Part shown: positions 28,255-36,724 of the stretch, piece by piece
Numbering within the stretch: the stretch's first letter is position 1
Layout: the number at the start of each line of letters is the position of its first letter
Made by a program: the position numbers and the translations under genes
The notes under the pieces: generated by a model
The model's database searches: none
What the model was told of the DNA's origin: nothing
What the model saw: the letters and a program-made list of their open reading frames with translations, nothing else
Origin: Lysobacteraceae bacterium SCN 69-320
GTDB lineage: Bacteria; Pseudomonadota; Gammaproteobacteria; Xanthomonadales; Rhodanobacteraceae
Direction: 5' to 3'
DNA: 64,000 bases
Assembly: GCA_001725155.1 (NCBI GenBank)
Contig: MEFP01000002.1
Coordinates: 186,001 to 250,000 of the forward strand

Positions 28255-28977
28255 ATGGATCGTCTTCACCTAGGCCAGCACATCTCCCAGCAGTTCAACA
28301 GCGAGCTCGCCGCGCTGACCCGGCAGGTGCTGGCCATGGGCGGCCTGGTCGAGGCGCAACTGGCGACCGCGCTGGAAGCGCTGGCCGCTCGCGATCTGCG
28401 CCAGGTCGCCCACGTCGTCGCGCGCGAGGACGAGGTCAACGCCGCGGAGCTGGAGATCGACGCGCGCTGCACGCAGATCCTCGCCCGGCGCCAGCCGGCC
28501 GCCTCGGACCTGCGCCTCGTGCTCGCGGTCGTGCGCATGGTGGCCAATCTCGAACGCATCGGCGACGAAGCCGAGCGCATCGCGCGCATCGTCGAGAAGC
28601 TCGGCAACGCCGAGCTGCCCGAGCACTACACGTTCAAGCTCGCGCAGATGGGCAGCCTCGTGCGCGACCAGCTGCGCGGCACCCTGGACACGTTCGCGCG
28701 CATGGACGAGACCCGCGCGCTGGAACGGTTGCGCCGCGACCGGGAGGTCGACGTGCTGTACAAGGAGCTGACCCGGCTGCTCGTCGATCTCATGCAACGC
28801 GAGTCCGACCGCGTGCCGGCTGCGCTGGAAATGCTCTGGGGCGCACGCGCGCTGGAGCGCATCGGCGATCGCTGCAAGAACATCTGCGAGCAGGTGATCT
28901 ACCTGGTCCGCGGCAAGGACGTGCGGCATACGGGCCTGTCGCGCAGCGCGGCGCCGCTGCCCGAACTCAAGCAGTAG
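28255..28977 (+). CDS. phoU: phosphate signalling protein PhoU
   Basis: PhoU is a cytoplasmic two-domain helical protein that links the Pst transporter to the PhoR/PhoB system and represses it when phosphate is plentiful. The 240 residues contain two copies of the PhoU helical repeat, each with the metal-binding E/DxxxD pattern: RMVANLERIGDEAERIA and ARALERIGDRCKNICEQ. It follows pstB after 97 bases, and the order pstC-pstA-pstB-phoU is standard apart from the missing pstS. Confidence 0.95.
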   Translation: MDRLHLGQHISQQFNSELAALTRQVLAMGGLVEAQLATALEALAARDLRQVAHVVAREDEVNAAELEIDARCTQILARRQPAASDLRLVLAVVRMVANLERIGDEAERIARIVEKLGNAELPEHYTFKLAQMGSLVRDQLRGTLDTFARMDETRALERLRRDREVDVLYKELTRLLVDLMQRESDRVPAALEMLWGARALERIGDRCKNICEQVIYLVRGKDVRHTGLSRSAAPLPELKQ

Positions 28978-29004
28978 CCGCGACCGGGCTACGCGCCGCG
29001 CCGC

Positions 29005-29499
29005 TCAGGCGTAGGGATCGGCGATGCCGAGCCGCGCGAGCGCCTGGCGTTCCAGCGCCTCCATGCGTTCGGCCTCGGCGTCGACGATATGGTCGTGGCC
29101 GAGCAGATGCAGCACGCCGTGCACGGTCATGTGGGCATAGTGGTCGCGCAGCCGCTTGCCCTGTTCGGCCGCCTCGCGCGCGATGACCGGCGCGCAGAGA
29201 ATCAGGTCGCCGAGCAGCGGCAGGCGCACGCCGGGCGGCAGCTCGGCCGGAAACGACAGCACGTTCGTCGCGTAGTCGCGTTCGCGATAGTGGCGGTTGA
29301 ATTCGCGGCCTTCGTCGGCGTCGACGATGTGGATGGACAGCTCGCTCGCGCGCCGCCGCCGCGCCGCGGCCAGCGCGGCCTGCACCCAGGCGCGGAAGCT
29401 GTCGCCGCGCGGCACGCCGGTCGCCGGCAGCCCCAGTGCGCGGCTCAGATGCACGAGAATTTCGCCGGCGGCGGTCTTGCCTCGCGTCGCAGACTTCAT
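29005..29499 (-). CDS. ybeY: endoribonuclease YbeY
   Basis: YbeY is a zinc endoribonuclease needed for 16S rRNA 3'-end maturation and ribosome quality control. The metal-binding motif [11 protein letters not shown] is intact, and the conserved [11 protein letters not shown] is present. From ATG 29497-29499 the protein has 164 residues, with a slightly extended N-terminus. Its ATG shares a base with the ybeZ stop (TGATG), so they are coupled. In E. coli ybeX/corC and lnt follow; here phoU lies convergent after 27 bases. Confidence 0.93.
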   Translation of the reverse strand: MKSATRGKTAAGEILVHLSRALGLPATGVPRGDSFRAWVQAALAAARRRRASELSIHIVDADEGREFNRHYRERDYATNVLSFPAELPPGVRLPLLGDLILCAPVIAREAAEQGKRLRDHYAHMTVHGVLHLLGHDHIVDAEAERMEALERQALARLGIADPYA

Positions 29500-30482
29500 C
29501 AGGCGCCGCCGCCGTCGGGCTTGGCCGCGTCGTGGCGCTCGTAGGCGCGAACGATCTTCTGCACCAGCGGATGGCGCACGACGTCGTGAGCGGTGAAGAA
29601 CGTGAAGCTGATGCCCGAGACCTCGCGCAGCACCTCGATCGCATCGCGCAGGCCCGAACGCACGTGGCGCGGCAGGTCGATCTGGGTCACGTCGCCGGTG
29701 ACCACGGCGACCGAGCCGAAGCCGATACGGGTCAGGAACATCTTCATCTGCTCCACCGTCGTGTTCTGCGCCTCGTCGAGGATCACGAACGAGTCGTTCA
29801 GGGTGCGTCCGCGCATGTAGGCCAGCGGGGCGATCTCGATGACGTTGCGCTCGATGAGTTTGGCCACCTTCTCGAAGCCGAGCATCTCGTACAGCGCGTC
29901 GTACAGCGGACGCAGGTAGGGATCGACCTTCTGGGTCAGGTCGCCCGGCAGGAAGCCGAGCTTCTCGCCGGCCTCGACCGCCGGCCGCACGAGGATGATG
30001 CGCTGCACGCGGTTGGCGTCGAGCGCATCGACGGCGCTGGCGACGGCGAGATAGGTCTTGCCGGTGCCGGCCGGACCGATGCCGAAATTGATGTCGTGCG
30101 TGGCGATCGCGTGCAGGTAGCGCGCCTGGTTCGGGCCGCGGCCCTTGATCGCGCCGCGCTTGACCTTGATGACGACGTCCTGCGCCGTGGCTGCGGCGGA
30201 CGCATCCAGCGCGGCGACGTTGGAATCCTGCAGCAGCAGGTTGATGCGATGGCCGTCGAGCACCTCGTGTTCGGTCGCCGCGTACAGATCGCGCAGCACG
30301 CGCACCGCGAGCTCGGCATGGCCGGCGTCGCCGTCGATGCGGAAAACGTTGCCGCGGTTGGCGATGCTGACGCCCAGGCGCAGCTCGATCTGGCGCAGGT
30401 GTTCGTCGAACGGCCCGGCCAGGTTGGCCAGGCGCTCGGTGTCGTCGGGCTCGAGCGTGAATTCGCGGCGTGCGGTAGGCAT
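29499..30482 (-). CDS. ybeZ: PhoH-like ATPase YbeZ
   Basis: YbeZ is a PhoH-family ATPase that works with YbeY in RNA metabolism. The 327 residues carry Walker A GPAGTGKT, Walker [12 protein letters not shown] and the family region [18 protein letters not shown]. The C-terminal [19 protein letters not shown] is also typical. It is coupled to ybeY downstream. In many gammaproteobacteria miaB is directly upstream; here miaB is 8.5 kb away with other genes in between. Confidence 0.95.
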   Translation of the reverse strand: MPTARREFTLEPDDTERLANLAGPFDEHLRQIELRLGVSIANRGNVFRIDGDAGHAELAVRVLRDLYAATEHEVLDGHRINLLLQDSNVAALDASAAATAQDVVIKVKRGAIKGRGPNQARYLHAIATHDINFGIGPAGTGKTYLAVASAVDALDANRVQRIILVRPAVEAGEKLGFLPGDLTQKVDPYLRPLYDALYEMLGFEKVAKLIERNVIEIAPLAYMRGRTLNDSFVILDEAQNTTVEQMKMFLTRIGFGSVAVVTGDVTQIDLPRHVRSGLRDAIEVLREVSGISFTFFTAHDVVRHPLVQKIVRAYERHDAAKPDGGGA

Positions 30483-30622
30483 AGGCGCGGCAGGGTAGCG
30501 CCTGGCCTGGCCGGTTGCCAGTCGACATTGGCCTCGCTACCGTCGGCAGCGGTGGCGCGCCGCCGCGCGGCGCTGCCGCCGGAGCCGTGCCGGACTGCAG
30601 ACCGCGATGCTCAGGGGACGTC

Positions 30623-31372
30623 ATGGCCGCAACACCGGGAAAAACCGCATTCGGCGCGATTCTCGCGTTGCTGTCGCCGCTGGCGCAGGCGCAGGAGTCC
30701 TGCGACTACGCCGCGCTCAAGGGACAGGAATTCCAGTTCGCCGTGCGCGACGAATCGCTGCGCAGCTACGGCTACCAGCTGTGGTCGACGAAGCCGGAGC
30801 CGGCGGAGAGCCTGCCGTACGAGGACTATGTCGGCAAGAAGGGCAAGTTCCTCGGCACGTTCACCGGCAAGGCGTATTCGCCGCCGCGGTTCCACAACGT
30901 GATTCTCGAGGACTGCCGGCCGCTGTATTTCCTGGCGCTCAAGGACAACATCGCCGACGAGATGCTCGGCCTGCACGGCGTGGATCTGCTGAACAAGCCG
31001 CTGCGCAACTGGTCGTCGCGCGTCAAGGTCGACGAGATGACCGACGCCAAGACCTGCCTCGTGGTACCCGACGGCGACATGCCCTATCCGATGTTCCACT
31101 ACGAGAAGGGCGGCCGGGTCTCGGTCGGCGTCGTCGGCGGTGATTTTCCGGGCAAGGACGTGTCGTTCCGCGTCGACAAGCTGCCGGCGCTGAGCGAACG
31201 CGAGATGCTGACCGGTGCCGGCGCGCAGAAGCTCGTGCAGCAGATCCGCGCCGGCGGCAAGATGCTGCTGGTGCGTTCCTATGAATGGCCGAGCGAAGTC
31301 GCGCAGACCAAGGAGTTCAACCTCGACGGCATCGTCGCGGCACTGGACGACTGCAAGGCGGCGCTGCGTTGA
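30623..31372 (+). CDS. secreted protein of unknown function
   Basis: The 249-residue protein begins at ATG 30623, with GGGGA 8-9 bases upstream. A signal peptide ([18 protein letters not shown]) is followed by [15 protein letters not shown]. The mature part is a mixture of short strands and loops with three Cys (SCDY, EDCRPL, KTCLV) and a fourth near the end (DDCKAAL). The motif [18 protein letters not shown] repeats a KGKFLG-like strand pattern. I recognise no family. It is divergent from ybeZ by 140 bases and convergent with the beta-helix gene at 31410. Confidence 0.78.
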   Translation: MAATPGKTAFGAILALLSPLAQAQESCDYAALKGQEFQFAVRDESLRSYGYQLWSTKPEPAESLPYEDYVGKKGKFLGTFTGKAYSPPRFHNVILEDCRPLYFLALKDNIADEMLGLHGVDLLNKPLRNWSSRVKVDEMTDAKTCLVVPDGDMPYPMFHYEKGGRVSVGVVGGDFPGKDVSFRVDKLPALSEREMLTGAGAQKLVQQIRAGGKMLLVRSYEWPSEVAQTKEFNLDGIVAALDDCKAALR

Positions 31373-31409
31373 AGGCGCGGCCGGCGCGGCGCCGGTCGCC
31401 GCGCGGGAT

Positions 31410-32951
31410 TCAGCCGCCGAACGCGTCGGCGAACAGTCCGTCGCCGGCGAGCTCGCTGGTATTGCCGTCGGCGTCGGTCGCCGTCAGCGTGAACGGCAGG
31501 CCTTGGACGAGGCTGGCCGGGAACGTCACGGTCCTGCTGGTCTGCGCGTCGGCCAGGCCGTAGCTGTCGAGCGGGACGCCGGCGCCGGCGCCGCGCGCGA
31601 GATCGATGCGCAGCGGCCAGGCCGCGTTCGCCGCCGCGGTATCGATGCGATAGGTCAGCACGATGTCGCCGCCGGCATAGGCGATCTGCTCGATGCGCGG
31701 CGAATTCTGCAGCCGGTTGCTGCCTTCGTCGGCATCGCCGGCGTCGTTCGGCGTGGGACCGTCGGGCAGCGTTCCGCCGCTGCCGGCGAGGTCGATCGCG
31801 AGCCCGCGGTTGGCGCGGAAGCGGTTGCCCGCTGCGCTGACGCTGCGGCAGCCGATCACCGCGATGCCGGCGCCGGCGTTGTAGGCGATCCGGTTCGGCG
31901 CGTCGGCGGCGTCGCCGCCGATCGTCACGCCGCAATCGCCGCCGCCGAAGACCTGGATCGCCGGCTGCGGCGGCGCCGTGCCGCCGTTGCCGAGCGGCGC
32001 CGTGCCGCCGGCGTCGGTGCCGATGTAGTTGCCCTCGATGCGCGTGCCGGTATACGCGACGTTGCCGCCGCCGAGGTAGATCGCGCCGAGCGGATTGCCC
32101 GAGATCACGTTGCGCGCGGCGGTCGTGTCGCCGCCGATGCGTGCATTGGTCAGCGACGTCGCCGTGGAAATCGCCGCATAGACCGTATTGGGTATCGCGA
32201 CCGTACCGCCGGCGTCGGTGCCGATCAGGTTGCCCTGGATCGTCAGCCCGTCGCTCGGCCGCTGCAGCACCACGCCGCCGAACAGGCCGCTGATCAGGTT
32301 GCGCGCGGCCGGCTGCGTGCCGCCGATCCGATAGGGGCCGCCGCCGAGGTCGAAGATGCCGAAGCCCCGGCCCGCGCTGCCCGTTGTCGCCGCGGCGCTG
32401 CCGAGAATATCCGTGCCGAGGAAACAGCCTTCGACCGCGTGCGCCGCGGTACCGGCGAGCTGGATCTGGCGTGCGAAGCGGCTGATGACGAGACCGCGCA
32501 GCGTGCTGGCGGCCTGTGCCGGGAAATTCAGCGAGATCTCGATGCCATTTTGCTGATTGCCCGATGCCGTGCCGGGAGTGATTTCGATCTTCAGCACGGT
32601 GTCGAGACCGCCCTGGTCCGGTGTGCGCGTGTTCGGCGCGGCGCCGGGCTGGCTGTAGCCGTCGATCACGACGGGCTGCTCGATGGCCGGCAGCGCGGTG
32701 GCGCCGACCGTGATGCGCCAATACCCGCCGCCGGCCTGATAGCCCGGATCGCCGGGCGGCAGCGCGAACTCGATGCGGTCGGCAACGGCATCGGCGTTCG
32801 CGCGCAGCAGCGCGCCGCGCAGCGAACAGTCGCCGGCCACGGCCGGCAGGCAGTCGACGAGCGCGGCGTCGGAGCTCGTATCGACGGTGTAGGTCGCCGC
32901 CGGGGCGAGACCCGGCAGCAGCAGGACGGCGAAGAGGCGTAGCGGGGTCAT
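31410..32951 (-). CDS. secreted CSLREA-type beta-helix protein
   Basis: The protein has 513 residues from ATG 32949-32951 and a signal peptide (MTPLRLFAVLLLPGLAPA). Immediately after comes TYTVDTSSD and DCSLRGALLRAN, a close variant of the CSLREA domain that marks the start of many secreted bacterial repeat proteins. Residues about 130-400 are Gly/Asn/Ile-rich repeats such as IEGNYIGTDAGG and NLIGTDAGG, consistent with a right-handed parallel beta-helix. A fibronectin-like C-terminal part follows. It ends DGLFADAFGG, sharing a short C-terminal motif with three other secreted proteins in this window. Role unknown; surface or extracellular location is likely. Confidence 0.85.
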   Translation of the reverse strand: MTPLRLFAVLLLPGLAPAATYTVDTSSDAALVDCLPAVAGDCSLRGALLRANADAVADRIEFALPPGDPGYQAGGGYWRITVGATALPAIEQPVVIDGYSQPGAAPNTRTPDQGGLDTVLKIEITPGTASGNQQNGIEISLNFPAQAASTLRGLVISRFARQIQLAGTAAHAVEGCFLGTDILGSAAATTGSAGRGFGIFDLGGGPYRIGGTQPAARNLISGLFGGVVLQRPSDGLTIQGNLIGTDAGGTVAIPNTVYAAISTATSLTNARIGGDTTAARNVISGNPLGAIYLGGGNVAYTGTRIEGNYIGTDAGGTAPLGNGGTAPPQPAIQVFGGGDCGVTIGGDAADAPNRIAYNAGAGIAVIGCRSVSAAGNRFRANRGLAIDLAGSGGTLPDGPTPNDAGDADEGSNRLQNSPRIEQIAYAGGDIVLTYRIDTAAANAAWPLRIDLARGAGAGVPLDSYGLADAQTSRTVTFPASLVQGLPFTLTATDADGNTSELAGDGLFADAFGG

Positions 32952-33095
32952 GGCGGATTCCGGTGGGCGCGGCGGCAGTGCCGATCGCACGTACGTCCGA
33001 CACGGTGCCCGCCTGACAGTCGTGCGCAGGCTTTCGCACCATGACGCCCGCAGCCTGCCGCACAATGCGCCCGGTACCGGCGGCGGAGCACGGCG

Positions 33096-34364
33096 ATGCG
33101 GTGGACGATGGCGATGGTGGTGGTCTTGCTGTCGTGCAGTGCTGCGACGGCGGCACGCGTCGTGCCCGTGTCCGACGTCGCGGCGTTGCGCGCGGCGCTG
33201 TCGGCGGCCGCGCCCGGCGACGACATCGTGCTCGCGGCCGGCACCTATGCCGTCGACGGCAATCTGAACTGCGCGGCGAACGGCAGGGCGGACGCGCCGA
33301 TCCGCGTGCGCGCGGCCATGCCGCGCAGCGTGACCCTGCGCTTCGGCAGCGGCGGCGGCATCGTCGAAGGCTTCCGCATCAGCGGCGCCTGGTGGCAGCT
33401 CGACGGACTGGACATCGAAGGCGCCTGCGCCGTCGACGCCGACTGCGAGCATGCCGTGCATGTGTTCGGCGATGCCGAACATCTGCTGCTGAGCGACAAC
33501 GTGATGCGCGACTTCAACGCGCAGCTCAAGAGCAACGGCGTCGCCCTGGGCGGCGTCTACGTCTATCCCGACGACGCTATCGTCCAATACAACCGCTTCC
33601 ACGACACGCGCGCGCGCAATACGGCCAATCCCGTGGCCAAGCTCGACGTGGTTGGCGGGCGCCGCTGGACCGTGCGCGGCAATACCTTCCACGACTATCA
33701 GAAGCTCGGCGGCGACGGCGTCAGCTATGCGGCCTTTCTCAAGGGCAATTCGCGCGACGGTGTGTTCGAGCGCAATCTCGTGCGCTGCAGCCAGGCATTC
33801 ACCGGCGGCGTGCGCCTGGGTCTGTCTTTCGGCGGCGGCGGCACCAGTCCGGATGCGATCTGCGAGGACGGCAGCTGCACTCCGGAACATCAGTCGGGCA
33901 TCATGCGCAACAACATCGTGATGTCCTGCAGCGACGTCGGCATCTATCTCAACAAGGCGGCGAACACGCGGCTGCAGCACAACACGCTGTATGCGACTGC
34001 CGGCATCGACGTGCGCTTCGCCGCGTCGACGGCCGAGATCCGCAACAACCTGCTCGGCGGCGCGATACGTCTGCGCGACGGCGGCACGAGCACGAATGCC
34101 GGCAATCTCAGCGGCGTGACCACGGCCAGCTTCGCTGCCTGGTTCCAGGCGCCGGACGCGGCGGATTTCCGCCTGCGCGACGGCGCTGCCCTGGTCAACC
34201 TCGGCGTGGCCGCGCCGCGGACCGTCGAGGATTTCTGTGCCAACCGGCGCAGCGACGGCGCGCCCGACCTGGGCGCTCTGGAGTACGACGCCCAGCACCG
34301 CTGCGCGACCGACAGCGGCGGTGGCGTGCCGCTGCGCCTGTTCGCCGACGATTTCGACGGCTAG
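33096..34364 (+). CDS. secreted right-handed beta-helix protein
   Basis: The 422-residue product has a signal peptide (MRWTMAMVVVLLSCSAATA) and then the typical opening of a parallel beta-helix or polysaccharide-lyase-like fold (DVAALRAALSAAAPGDDIVLAAGTY). Repeating strand units follow (VEGFRISGAWWQLDGLDIEG, LLLSDNVMRDFN, VQYNRFHD, WTVRGNTFHDY, RLQHNTLYAT). The last part contains NLGVAAPRT and GAPDLGALEY, common at the end of such proteins. It ends GVPLRLFADDFDG, the shared C-terminal motif. No catalytic residues can be assigned, so lyase or adhesin roles both remain possible. GGAG precedes the ATG. Confidence 0.85.
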   Translation: MRWTMAMVVVLLSCSAATAARVVPVSDVAALRAALSAAAPGDDIVLAAGTYAVDGNLNCAANGRADAPIRVRAAMPRSVTLRFGSGGGIVEGFRISGAWWQLDGLDIEGACAVDADCEHAVHVFGDAEHLLLSDNVMRDFNAQLKSNGVALGGVYVYPDDAIVQYNRFHDTRARNTANPVAKLDVVGGRRWTVRGNTFHDYQKLGGDGVSYAAFLKGNSRDGVFERNLVRCSQAFTGGVRLGLSFGGGGTSPDAICEDGSCTPEHQSGIMRNNIVMSCSDVGIYLNKAANTRLQHNTLYATAGIDVRFAASTAEIRNNLLGGAIRLRDGGTSTNAGNLSGVTTASFAAWFQAPDAADFRLRDGAALVNLGVAAPRTVEDFCANRRSDGAPDLGALEYDAQHRCATDSGGGVPLRLFADDFDG

Positions 34365-34407
34365 TGCGGAGCGGTGCGCCGGGGCCTCGCGGCCCCGGCG
34401 GTTCAGT

Positions 34408-35859
34408 TCACTGGAAGCCGTTGGCGAAGACGCGGTCCGGCAGGAATTCGTCGGCGCCGATGTCGCTGGGCGCAATGCGTCGCTGGCGGTCGAGGTCGTC
34501 GACGACTTCGGCCAGGTTCTGGCCCGCATCGATCGCCGCGCTGCCGACGGGCAGGTGGCCGTCGCTGGAAACCGTCAGCGCGGTCTGGATGCTGTGGGCG
34601 TCGGCATTCAGTGCGGCGCGCCACTGCGCCAGCGTGCCGCCGCTTTCGATCGGACTGCCGGGGCGCTGGTCGACGAAGACGCAGGCGCCGGCGGCATCGA
34701 AGAATGCGTTGTAGTCGCTGCCCGGACTGCCGCTGAGGCCGTCCAGCCCGCCGAGTTCCTGCGAATGGCGGATGCCGACGCAGTTGCCGCCGTTCTGGAT
34801 CACGAGGTTGTTGCGCACGCGCGCGCCGATGTTCGGCGGCCGTCCCGCCTCGGGTTCGTAGTCCTGCAAGGTGACGCCGTAGTACAGCGCCGCGTGGCCG
34901 GCCTGCGCCGCGTCGACGATGGTGTTGTTCGCGACGAGGGCATTGCGCGAGGCATACAGTCCGATGCCGGCATAGCGCGTATGCCGCACGACGTTGTTGC
35001 GCACGATGCCGTCGATGGCTTCGTAGTAGTCCGGATTGGCCGCCGTGTCGAAGTATTCGGGGCTGGTGTCGAAGCCGACGAGGATGCCGGCCTCGCCGGC
35101 GTTCTCGATGCGGTTGCGCTGCACGACCGCGTTGCGCGCGCCGCCCTTGAAGTACACGCCGGTCGTTGCAGTGTCGTGGATGTAGTTGTCCTCCACGAGC
35201 ATGTTCGCCGCGTTGACGTTGTCGATGCCTTCGGCGTTCTTGTCCTCCGGCGGCGTGCCGGCCGGATAGCCGGCGCCGGAGTCGTAGATCTCGCAGCGGC
35301 GTATCGTCGCGCGGTCGCTCCTCGGCGTGATCTTGACCACGTCGCGGCCGCTGCCGTGCAGCCTGCAGTCCTCGATCACGACGTCCGTCGCGCCGTGGCC
35401 GCTCTCGCCGCCGGGCCGGTACCAGTCGGTCTGCAGGAACACGGTGTAGTAGTAGCCGCCGCTGATTTCCAGACGCGAGATCCGGCTGCCCGAGGCATCC
35501 GGGTCGATCTGCACGCAGACCGTGTCGGGCAGGTCGATCGGGCAGGCGATATGCGCCCATTCGCCCGGCTGGCTGCGCAAGGTCAGCGGCAGGCGCAGGC
35601 GCACTTCGGTTTCGGCATAGACGTTGTTGCCGGGTGGCCCGCGCAGGGTGATCGTGTCGCCGGCGGTGACGATGCCGCTGGCCGGATCGACGACGTGGCT
35701 GACGCTGCGGAACGGCTGGCCGATGGAGCCATTGCCGCTGACGTCGCTGCCGCTCGTGGAGACGTACCATTCGGCAGGCCAGGCGGGCAGGGCGGCCAGA
35801 ACCAGCAGTGAGAATCCGGCCGCGAGGCGGCCCGGGCGGGGGTAGGGCAGGAAGGGCAT
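34408..35859 (-). CDS. secreted right-handed beta-helix protein
   Basis: This 483-residue protein (ATG 35857-35859) has a signal peptide ending near PAWPAEWYVS. It has the classical start of DUF1565/parallel beta-helix proteins: YVSTSGSDVSGNGSIGQPFRS. Repeats include VIEDCRLHGSGRDVVKI, MLVEDNYIHDTATTGVY, AVVQRNRIENAGEAGIL and ALVANNTIVDAAQAGH, consistent with pectate-lyase-like coils. Near the end GSAAIDAGQN and SDIGADEF occur, then the last residues LPDRVFANGFQ carry the shared C-terminal motif. It is convergent with the beta-helix gene 33096-34364. A carbohydrate-binding or lyase role is plausible but not shown. Confidence 0.85.
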   Translation of the reverse strand: MPFLPYPRPGRLAAGFSLLVLAALPAWPAEWYVSTSGSDVSGNGSIGQPFRSVSHVVDPASGIVTAGDTITLRGPPGNNVYAETEVRLRLPLTLRSQPGEWAHIACPIDLPDTVCVQIDPDASGSRISRLEISGGYYYTVFLQTDWYRPGGESGHGATDVVIEDCRLHGSGRDVVKITPRSDRATIRRCEIYDSGAGYPAGTPPEDKNAEGIDNVNAANMLVEDNYIHDTATTGVYFKGGARNAVVQRNRIENAGEAGILVGFDTSPEYFDTAANPDYYEAIDGIVRNNVVRHTRYAGIGLYASRNALVANNTIVDAAQAGHAALYYGVTLQDYEPEAGRPPNIGARVRNNLVIQNGGNCVGIRHSQELGGLDGLSGSPGSDYNAFFDAAGACVFVDQRPGSPIESGGTLAQWRAALNADAHSIQTALTVSSDGHLPVGSAAIDAGQNLAEVVDDLDRQRRIAPSDIGADEFLPDRVFANGFQ

Positions 35860-36047
35860 GACGGTCGGTCCCGCAGCCGGTCGAGCGCGATACGGCGTGC
35901 GGCCGTCGCGGCGCCGCTCGACCGGTTGCGTGCCGCTGCCCTGCGTACGCCGCGACATTCGGCGGCCTGACATGAAGGGCCTGGCGCAAATCCTCGACGG
36001 GCGCACAGTCGCTCTGTCGATCCGGCCCCGGACGCGTCGCCGCAGGC

Positions 36048-36056
36048 TGCTAGACT
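36048..36056 (+). promoter_or_regulatory. possible extended -10 promoter of the second ECF/kinase pair
   Basis: TGC-TAGACT lies 33 bases before the GTG start at 36089 and resembles an extended -10 element. No -35 match is visible. The 229-base gap 35860-36088 separates two divergent genes and shows no other structure. Confidence 0.3.
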
Positions 36057-36088
36057 GCGGCCGCTGACGAGGCGGGGACGGGACGACG

Positions 36089-36652
36089 GTGCAGCAGGAC
36101 GGCGGCGTGACGCAGTTGCTGAGGCAATGGCAGCAGGGCGATGGGCAGGCCCTCGACGCGCTGCTGCCGCTGGTCTACGACGAGCTGCGCCGCATCGCCG
36201 CGCACGAACTGCGCAGCCATCGCGGCCACGACACGCTGCAGCCGACGGCGCTGATCAATGACGTGTTCGTGCGCCTGCTCGGCACGCAGACCCTGGACAT
36301 CGGCAACCGCAAGCACCTGTATACGACCGCGGCCAAGCTCATGCGCCAGATCCTCATCGACCGTGCGCGGGCGCAGCTGCGCGACAAGCGCGGCGGCGGC
36401 CAGTGGCAGCGCGCGGATTTCGTCGAGGCCATGGCCCTGCCGATCGAGCAGGACACCGATCTGCCGGCACTGGATCAGGCCCTGACCGCGCTCGATGCGC
36501 TGGATGCGCGCATGGCGCAGATCGTCGAGCTGCGCTATTTCGTCGGCCTGGAGGTCGTCGAGGTCGCCGCGCTGCTCGGCGTGGACGAGCGCACGGTGTA
36601 CCGCGACTGGGCCATGGCGCGCGCCTGGCTGCGGCAGCGCCTGGATGCATGA
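36089..36652 (+). CDS. ECF sigma factor, kinase-associated type
   Basis: The 187-residue factor (GTG start 36089) is a paralogue of the one at 10023-10589. Region 2 appears in VYDELRRIAAHEL, LINDVFVRLLG and LYTTAAKLMRQILIDRARA, and the same basic linker (RDKRGGGQW) follows. Region 4 is VELRYFVGLEVVEVAALLGVDERTVYRDW. The kinase gene follows after 72 bases. As in the first pair no separate anti-sigma gene is present. Confidence 0.88.
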   Translation: MQQDGGVTQLLRQWQQGDGQALDALLPLVYDELRRIAAHELRSHRGHDTLQPTALINDVFVRLLGTQTLDIGNRKHLYTTAAKLMRQILIDRARAQLRDKRGGGQWQRADFVEAMALPIEQDTDLPALDQALTALDALDARMAQIVELRYFVGLEVVEVAALLGVDERTVYRDWAMARAWLRQRLDA

Positions 36653-36724
36653 CGCGCACGCGGCATGTCAGTTCCGCGGCGACTTCGACGTAAGCCCGGC
36701 CATGCCAGCCAGGCCGATCCGCCG

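Noticed and set aside
32952-34529. Upstream extension of the CSLREA gene frame to 34529
   Set aside because: The extension is antisense to the beta-helix gene at 33096-34364 and lies before a clear signal peptide at 32951.
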